DNA from: an uncultured Collinsella sp.
GTDB taxonomy: Bacteria > Actinomycetota > Coriobacteriia > Coriobacteriales > Coriobacteriaceae
Assembly: GCA_902475475.1 (NCBI GenBank)
Contig: CABRZY010000089.1
Location: forward strand, 1-7,065
DNA: 7,065 nucleotides
Direction of reading: 5' to 3'
The stretch's first letter is position 1; each line of letters starts with the position of its first letter. The notes below the pieces were generated by a model that worked only from the letters and a program-made list of their open reading frames with translations, did no database searches and had not been told where the DNA came from. A program made the translations under genes and the position numbers. Shown one piece after another: positions 1-4,627 of this stretch.

Positions 1-39
1 CTGGCCTCCCGGCACCGAGCCGTATGCTTGAACTGAGAA

Positions 40-70
40 GGGGGAGGCCTCGCGGCCTCCCCCTTTTTTT
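40..70 (+). terminator. Intrinsic terminator of the upstream gene
   Basis: A perfect 10-bp GC-rich stem (GGGGGAGGCC at 40-49 pairing with GGCCTCCCCC at 54-63) closes a four-base TCGC loop and runs straight into seven T residues (64-70). The two A residues at 38-39 can pair with the first T residues to lengthen the stem. The T-run lies only on the 3' side of the + strand, so it stops transcription coming from the left and isolates the acpS operon from its upstream neighbour. Confidence 0.95.
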
Positions 71-115
71 GTTTAAGTCAGATCTAACAAACTCGCTGTG
101 TTTTATGACTCTCGT

Positions 116-145
116 TTGTCGCATCTTCCGTTAACGGGCTACAAT
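116..145 (+). promoter_or_regulatory. Probable sigma-70-type promoter of the acpS operon
   Basis: A good -10 element, TACAAT (140-145), lies 18 bp downstream of a moderate -35 element, TTGTCG (116-121, four of six consensus positions). The expected transcription start is near 151-153, giving a short leader of about 22 bases before the acpS ATG at 175. This is the only convincing promoter in the 104 bases between the upstream terminator and acpS, and all six downstream genes are packed closely enough to depend on it. Promoters inside the operon cannot be excluded by eye. Confidence 0.6.
128..137. promoter_or_regulatory. Perfect palindrome in the promoter spacer, candidate operator
   Basis: CCGTTAACGG is a perfect 10-bp palindrome lying wholly between the proposed -35 (116-121) and -10 (140-145) elements. 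A regulator bound there would block RNA polymerase. No regulator is encoded in the window, and a palindrome of this size can arise by chance in a 100-base region, so an operator role is only a suggestion. Confidence 0.25.
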
Positions 146-164
146 AACTTAGTCTGTGCAATAT

Positions 165-171
165 GGAGGTG
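165..171 (+). promoter_or_regulatory. Ribosome binding site that fixes the acpS start
   Basis: GGAGGTG (165-171) is a near-ideal Shine-Dalgarno sequence five bases ahead of the ATG at 175 (counted from GGAGG). The in-frame ATG at 163 overlaps this motif and has no comparable site upstream, so translation should begin at 175, not at 163. Confidence 0.85.
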
Positions 172-174
172 AAC

Positions 175-714
175 ATGGCTGAAGCTGGTATCGGCGTTGA
201 TATCGTCGAGATTTCCCGCATGAAATCAATTCTTGAAAAGACGCCGTCGTTTGCTCGGCGTGTGTTTACCGAAGAAGAGCGTGCGTATTGCGATGCATCA
301 TCGCGTCCCGCTGCTCACTATGCGAGCCGCTTTGCTTCGCGCGAGGCGGTACTTAAAGCTCTCGGCACGGGTTTTAGTCAAGGCGTGGGTCGCAAGGATG
401 TTTCGGTTACGCGTGATAAACTCGGCAAACCGAAGGCGCTGCTTTCGGGCCGTGCTCTCGAGATCGCTCAAGAACTGGGTGTTGTTGAAGTCGCTCTTTC
501 CATTACGCTTACAGGAGACTTGGCCGTTGCGAATGCCATCGCGATTACCGAAGATGCTCGGCCTAAGCCAAAAGAGGAAAGGGTGAGCACCAAGAAACGC
601 GTAGCGCAGACATTTAAAGAGGCTCGCTCTGTTTTAGATGAGCTTGAGCAGCTGCAGAATTCAGCATTGACGGAGCACCTGGGCGATGCTTCGCAAGATA
701 CGCTAGGAGCATAG
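175..714 (+). CDS. acpS: Holo-[acyl-carrier-protein] synthase with C-terminal extension
   Basis: This enzyme transfers the 4'-phosphopantetheine group of coenzyme A to a serine of apo-acyl carrier protein, activating it for fatty acid synthesis in the cytoplasm. The 179-residue product opens with GIGVDIVEISR (residues 5-15), whose Asp9 is the expected Mg2+ ligand. The signature RFASREAVLKALGTG (52-66) carries the second ligand, Glu57. The family core ends near residue 125, as expected for a protein usually of about 120-130 residues. Two departures stand out. The first Lys of the usual KEAxxKA motif is Arg56, although the second, Lys61, is present. A charged, probably helical tail of about 54 residues follows the core. 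The start at 175 is chosen for its GGAGG site. It is the first gene of the operon, and its TAG stop abuts the nnr ATG directly. AGGAG at 705-709, inside acpS, serves nnr. Confidence 0.93.
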   Translation: MAEAGIGVDIVEISRMKSILEKTPSFARRVFTEEERAYCDASSRPAAHYASRFASREAVLKALGTGFSQGVGRKDVSVTRDKLGKPKALLSGRALEIAQELGVVEVALSITLTGDLAVANAIAITEDARPKPKEERVSTKKRVAQTFKEARSVLDELEQLQNSALTEHLGDASQDTLGA

Positions 715-2331
715 ATGAAACCGGTTTTGAGTACCGAAGAAGTCGTTCGTCTCGAGGATATCATCGAACGCGAAGGGACTTCGAAGGCCGAGCTTATGGA
801 GCTGGCGGGTGAGTTTGCCGCCAACGAGGTCTTGAAGCTCAATCCCGATCGGGTTCTCGTTCTGGTCGGTTTTGGTAATAATGGCGGCGACGGTTGGGTT
901 GCCGCCGATATCCTGAGCCATAAGGGTGTGGACGTGGATATCGTTTCTCCGGTTGAGCCGGATGAGATTCCTGCTGCTCTGGCACGTCATGTTGCTCGTC
1001 GTACTGCCGGCCGCGATGTGCACGTTTGCGTCGGCCCCTCGCGTGACGAACTCGAGGTTTTGATCGATAAGGCCGATGTTGTTGTCGATGCCATTTTTGG
1101 TACCGGTTTCCACGGAAATCTGCGTGCGCCGTTCTCCATCTGGATTCCTACGGTCAATGAATGCGCCGACTGTGTCGTATCCATTGATGTCCCCTCGGGC
1201 CTGAATGCCGAGACGGGCGTTGTTGATGACGACTGCATTCGTGCCGAGCATACGGTGACGATGATTGCGCCCAAGATTGGTCTGTATAGCGCTGATGGCC
1301 CTGAGTATGCTGGCGATTTGATCTGCGGCAATCTTTACGACCGTCTTGACGAGGTCATCGATGATGTCGACCACGCCGCCGAGATTGTCGAGCCCGGTGA
1401 CTTAGTTGATTACTTTGCCCCACTACCTACGAATATCGATAAGTATTCCCGTGGCTCTGTGCTTATTGTCGCCGGATCTGCGCAATATCCTGGTGCTGCC
1501 ATTATGGCGGCCAAGTCTGCAGCTCGCGCGGGTGCTGGTTACGTGGCAGTCGCGGCTCCTGACGCCTGCGCCAATCTTATTCGCATGGCACTTCCTTCGA
1601 TTCCCGTCTTTGCTATTCCGTCTGATTCCCGCGGCTCCTTTGGCGCTGCTGCGCGCATGACTGTGTGCGAGATTGCAAAGAAGTACAGCTGTGTACTGTG
1701 CGGTCCCGGTATGACGACATCTGCCGGCGCTATGCAGGTGGTTTCGGGCTTGCTCGAGCTTGATGTGCCGCTTATCTTGGACGCCGATGCACTCAACTGC
1801 CTTGCTAAGATTGCCATTGACGGTATTGATAGTAATCCCGAGATGTATCGTCGCGAGCAGCCGTTGGTTATGACGCCGCACTATCGTGAACTTTCGCGTC
1901 TGGTTGCCGGTGACGAGGTGAACGACCTTGGTACTGCGATTGCAGCCGCGCAGAAGGTTGTCTGGGCTGCAGGCTCTGACAATCTGGTGGTCATTGCCAA
2001 GGGGCCGACGACGGCTATCTGTGGCGTTGAGCGTGTGCTGCTGCCGCTCTCGGGTCCGGCTTCTCTGGCAACTGCCGGTTCGGGTGATGTTCTCGCGGGT
2101 ATTTTGGCCGGCACGCTTGCCACCATGCGCGACGAGATGGATCGTTGGGAGTTGCTGTATTCGTACGCCGTCGCACTTCACAGCTACGCCGGTTTTGCCG
2201 CGGCGACGGAGTATGGTGAGAAGAGCGTTATCGCGACCGATCTTATCGACTTGATCGGTCCTGCCATGGAGCTGGCGGCAAAGGATGCGCTCGAAGATCT
2301 GGGAATCATGGACGAAGGGTCGGATGACTAA
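715..2331 (+). CDS. nnr: Bifunctional NAD(P)H-hydrate epimerase / ADP-dependent NAD(P)H-hydrate dehydratase
   Basis: This 538-residue protein repairs hydrated, inactive NADH and NADPH. The N-terminal YjeF_N/NnrE domain (about 1-225) interconverts the R and S hydrates, and the C-terminal NnrD domain (about 230-520, ribokinase-like fold) dehydrates the S form using ADP. In the N domain I see GFGNNGGDG (52-60), DAIFGTG (125-131) and SIDVPSGLNAETG (156-168). In the C domain I see KYSRGSVLIVAGS (243-255), GPGM (330-333), DADALN (356-361), a TPH motif at 387-389 in the variant form TPHYRE, KGPTT (429-433) and ATAGSGDVLAG (452-462), whose Asp458 is the likely catalytic base. The length is normal for the fused form found in many bacteria. 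Translation starts directly after the acpS stop, with AGGAG at 705-709 five bases upstream. Nothing suggests damage. Confidence 0.97.
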   Translation: MKPVLSTEEVVRLEDIIEREGTSKAELMELAGEFAANEVLKLNPDRVLVLVGFGNNGGDGWVAADILSHKGVDVDIVSPVEPDEIPAALARHVARRTAGRDVHVCVGPSRDELEVLIDKADVVVDAIFGTGFHGNLRAPFSIWIPTVNECADCVVSIDVPSGLNAETGVVDDDCIRAEHTVTMIAPKIGLYSADGPEYAGDLICGNLYDRLDEVIDDVDHAAEIVEPGDLVDYFAPLPTNIDKYSRGSVLIVAGSAQYPGAAIMAAKSAARAGAGYVAVAAPDACANLIRMALPSIPVFAIPSDSRGSFGAAARMTVCEIAKKYSCVLCGPGMTTSAGAMQVVSGLLELDVPLILDADALNCLAKIAIDGIDSNPEMYRREQPLVMTPHYRELSRLVAGDEVNDLGTAIAAAQKVVWAAGSDNLVVIAKGPTTAICGVERVLLPLSGPASLATAGSGDVLAGILAGTLATMRDEMDRWELLYSYAVALHSYAGFAAATEYGEKSVIATDLIDLIGPAMELAAKDALEDLGIMDEGSDD

Positions 2332-2333
2332 TC

Positions 2334-3479
2334 ATGAATAAAGCCGATTTGACGCGCTGGTCCTGGGTCGAGATCGACCGCGGGGCGCTCCGTCGCAACA
2401 CGAGGGCCTATAAGAACTTGCTGAATCCACGTCAGCGCCTGTGCTGCGTGGTCAAGGCCGATGCTTATGGTCATGGAGCTGTTGAGTGCGCCAAGATCAT
2501 GTATTCGGCCGGTGCCGACATGTTTGCCGTGGCGACAGTTAACGAGGGCGTTGAGCTCCGACAGGGCGGGATTACGAAACCCATCCTCATCCTAAGCGAG
2601 CCGCCTATCGAGGCCATTCCGACGTTGCTCGAGTTTGATATCATGCCTTCGGTCTATACGTCTGACTTTGCTCTTGCGTATGGCGAATGTGCCGTCGCGG
2701 CGGGCAAGGTGGGCAAGTATCATCTCGCCATCGAGACGGGCATGAACCGCATTGGCGTACATTACACGCAGGTGCTCGACTTTGTCCGCGGTATTAATTT
2801 CCATCGCGGTATTCAGTGCGACGGCGTATTTACGCACTTCGCCACGGCCGATGAACCTTCGGGCTGGGACTACAAGCTGCAGTGTCAGCGCTTTACCGAG
2901 GCCGTTCAGGCCATTAAGGATGCGGGTTTTGAGTGCGGTATCGTGCACTGCGCCAACACGCCGTCCTCGATGCTCGACCCCTCGATGCATTTTGATATGA
3001 TCCGCGCCGGCGTTGGCTTGTATGGCATGCAGCCGTGCGAGCTGAGTGGCCGCGTGATGCAGCTTGATCCCGTTATGAGCGTCCATGCGCGCGTGACGCG
3101 CGTGGCACACCCTGCGATGGGTGAGGGCGTGGGTTACGGTTTTACCTACCGCGTACCGCGTACGCGCGTTCAGATCTGCACGCTGCCGATCGGTTATGCC
3201 GACGGCCTATCGCGTACGCTTTCCAATCGTATGGATGTGCTGTATCGCGGCGAGCGCGTGCATCAGGTTGGCAATATCTGCATGGATCAGTTTATGGTCG
3301 CCATTCAGTCCAACCCGGCACACGAGATTCCCGAGGCCGAATATGGTGACGAGATGATTATTGTCGGCCGCGATGGCGATGCCGAGATCACTATGGACGA
3401 GATGGCGCGCCTACGCGGCACGATTAACTACGAGGTCGCCTGCGGCTTTGGCATGCGCCTCGACAAGGTCTACGTGTAG
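2334..3479 (+). CDS. alr: Alanine racemase, PLP-dependent
   Basis: This enzyme interconverts L- and D-alanine, supplying D-alanine for peptidoglycan. The 381-residue length is typical. Lys41 in VVKADAYGHG (39-48) is the expected PLP Schiff-base lysine. Tyr268 in VGYG (266-269) is the expected catalytic tyrosine of the other subunit in the dimer. Also visible are ETGMNRIG (134-141, Arg139), THFATAD (167-173), Arg224 in the PLP phosphate/ring-nitrogen region, LPIGYADG (284-291) and NICMDQ (314-319). One oddity is that Ala132 stands where Geobacillus alanine racemase has its carbamylated Lys129, and the usual DTGM is ETGM. The start lies two bases after the nnr stop and has no good Shine-Dalgarno sequence (only AAGGG at 2315-2319, 14 bases away), so translation probably depends on ribosomes finishing nnr. 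The TAG stop overlaps the ribosome binding site of the next gene. Confidence 0.97.
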   Translation: MNKADLTRWSWVEIDRGALRRNTRAYKNLLNPRQRLCCVVKADAYGHGAVECAKIMYSAGADMFAVATVNEGVELRQGGITKPILILSEPPIEAIPTLLEFDIMPSVYTSDFALAYGECAVAAGKVGKYHLAIETGMNRIGVHYTQVLDFVRGINFHRGIQCDGVFTHFATADEPSGWDYKLQCQRFTEAVQAIKDAGFECGIVHCANTPSSMLDPSMHFDMIRAGVGLYGMQPCELSGRVMQLDPVMSVHARVTRVAHPAMGEGVGYGFTYRVPRTRVQICTLPIGYADGLSRTLSNRMDVLYRGERVHQVGNICMDQFMVAIQSNPAHEIPEAEYGDEMIIVGRDGDAEITMDEMARLRGTINYEVACGFGMRLDKVYV

Positions 3480-3482
3480 GAG
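3478..3482 (+). promoter_or_regulatory. udg ribosome binding site overlapping the alr stop codon
   Basis: AGGAG at 3478-3482 shares the AG of the alr TAG stop (3477-3479) and lies five bases before the ATG at 3488. This supports 3488 as the udg start over the in-frame ATG at 3497, and it links termination of alr to initiation of udg. Confidence 0.75.
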
Positions 3483-3487
3483 TCGCC

Positions 3488-4108
3488 ATGGGCGTCATGC
3501 ACATCCCCGGCCATACCCATCAGGCACCACGTGAGGTCGCACTCGAGGAGATCGAGGCCGTTCTGGGTGATTGTCACCTCTGCCAGCTCTACCAGTCGCG
3601 TCACAATATCGTGTTTGGCGTGGGAAACCCCCGCGCTCGTGTGATGTTTATTGGTGAGGCGCCGGGTCGCAACGAGGATTTGCAGGGCGAACCCTTTGTG
3701 GGGGCGGCGGGTGAAGACCTTAACGGCATTTTGTCGCTGGCGGGGCTCAAACGCGAAGACGTCTACATTGCCAACGTGCTTAAGTGCCGCCCGCCGGGAA
3801 ACCGCAATCCGCGTCCCGAGGAAGTGCTGGCATGCTCGCCGTTTTTGCGTGAGCAGATTCGAAGCATCTGGCCCGATATTATCGTGACGCTCGGCAACCC
3901 CGCGACGCACTTTGTGCTTAAGACCGAGATTGGCATTACTAAGCTGCGCGGCAGGTTCCACCAGATGGGGCATTTTGTAGTAATGCCCACTTTCCATCCG
4001 GCAGCAGCGCTGCGCAATCCGGCATGGCAGGAGCTGCTGGAGGAAGACTTTAAGATGCTGGGCGACTATCTGGAGCGACATCCCGCACCAGAGGACGCCT
4101 CGGAATAA
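3488..4108 (+). CDS. udg: Uracil-DNA glycosylase, family 4, [4Fe-4S]-containing
   Basis: This enzyme removes uracil from DNA, mainly uracil arising from cytosine deamination, and starts base excision repair. The 206-residue protein has the family 4 motif GEAPGRNEDLQGEPFVG (56-72) with a following AG, and the motif FHPAAALRNP (169-178). The [4Fe-4S] cluster cysteines expected for this family are Cys29 and Cys32 (CHLC), Cys100 (KCRPPGNRNP) and Cys116 (ACSPF). LGNPAT (135-140) is a further core element. The length is normal. The phage SPO1 DNA polymerase-related domain annotation covers the same superfamily, but the four cysteines and the motif pattern favour family 4 rather than family 5. It sits between alr and tsaE, eight bases after alr, and ends in tandem TAA stops (4106-4111). 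AAGGAG at 4110-4115 then serves tsaE. Confidence 0.94.
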   Translation: MGVMHIPGHTHQAPREVALEEIEAVLGDCHLCQLYQSRHNIVFGVGNPRARVMFIGEAPGRNEDLQGEPFVGAAGEDLNGILSLAGLKREDVYIANVLKCRPPGNRNPRPEEVLACSPFLREQIRSIWPDIIVTLGNPATHFVLKTEIGITKLRGRFHQMGHFVVMPTFHPAAALRNPAWQELLEEDFKMLGDYLERHPAPEDASE

Positions 4109-4120
4109 TAAGGAGCATAT

Positions 4121-4627
4121 ATGTCCCTGGAGCGCCTGGGGGTAGGTACTTACAAAACGACTTGCGCTGCCGATACGGAGTACTTTGGTGAGCTAATTGC
4201 ACCGTGCCTTGAGGACGGCGATGTGCTCATCCTGACCGGTGGCCTGGGAGTGGGCAAAACTCACTTTACCAAGGGCGTCTCGCGCGGGCTGGGCGATGGG
4301 CATATGGTTACGAGCCCTACGTTTGCGCTCATGGCCGTCCACGATCAAGGTCGTATTCCGCTGTTTCACTTTGATCTATACCGCCTGGAGCATGCCTACG
4401 AGCTCGAGGATACGGGCATTTTCGATGTGCTGGGCTATGAGGGTGCTTGCCTGCTGGAATGGGGCGAACAATTCCAGGACGAGCTGACGGATGAGTATCT
4501 TTCGGTGACGCTCAAGCGTGATGAGGGCGACAGTGATGTGCGAACGATAACGCTCGAGGCGCACGGTGACCGCGCAATGGAGCTTTCCCATTTGATTGAT
4601 AAGGCTGTACAAGATGAGCTTGCATAA
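4121..4627 (+). CDS. tsaE: tRNA t6A biosynthesis ATPase TsaE
   Basis: TsaE is the ATPase that drives the catalytic cycle of the bacterial TsaB-TsaD complex, which makes N6-threonylcarbamoyladenosine at position 37 of tRNAs reading ANN codons. The 168-residue protein carries a P-loop, GGLGVGKT (40-47, Lys46), the switch-like SPTFAL (65-70), HFDLYR (83-88, Asp85) and LLEWGE (111-116, with the conserved Glu113-Trp114 pair). The length is near the family norm. AAGGAG at 4110-4115 is five bases from the ATG. The 3' end overlaps the start of the TsaB-RimI-TsaD gene by 14 bases in another frame, so TsaE and its partner complex are likely made in a coupled manner. Confidence 0.97.
   Translation: MSLERLGVGTYKTTCAADTEYFGELIAPCLEDGDVLILTGGLGVGKTHFTKGVSRGLGDGHMVTSPTFALMAVHDQGRIPLFHFDLYRLEHAYELEDTGIFDVLGYEGACLLEWGEQFQDELTDEYLSVTLKRDEGDSDVRTITLEAHGDRAMELSHLIDKAVQDELA

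Noticed and set aside
163..165. Upstream ATG as the acpS start
   Set aside because: This ATG overlaps the GGAGGTG Shine-Dalgarno sequence of the ATG at 175 and adds only MEVN before the normal family N-terminus.
703..1374. Antisense open frame of 223 codons opposite nnr
   Set aside because: It lies entirely opposite strongly conserved NnrE coding sequence, shows no recognisable motif and has a composition expected from reading biased codons on the reverse strand.
1423..2181. Antisense open frame of 252 codons opposite the NnrD domain
   Set aside because: It is rich in Arg, His and Thr in the way typical of reverse-strand shadows, has no domain I recognise, and covers the catalytic motifs of a clear gene on the + strand.
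4004..4013. Palindrome GCAGCGCTGC in udg
   Set aside because: It falls in the Ala-Ala-Leu codons of the conserved HPAAALRNP motif and is explained by coding needs.
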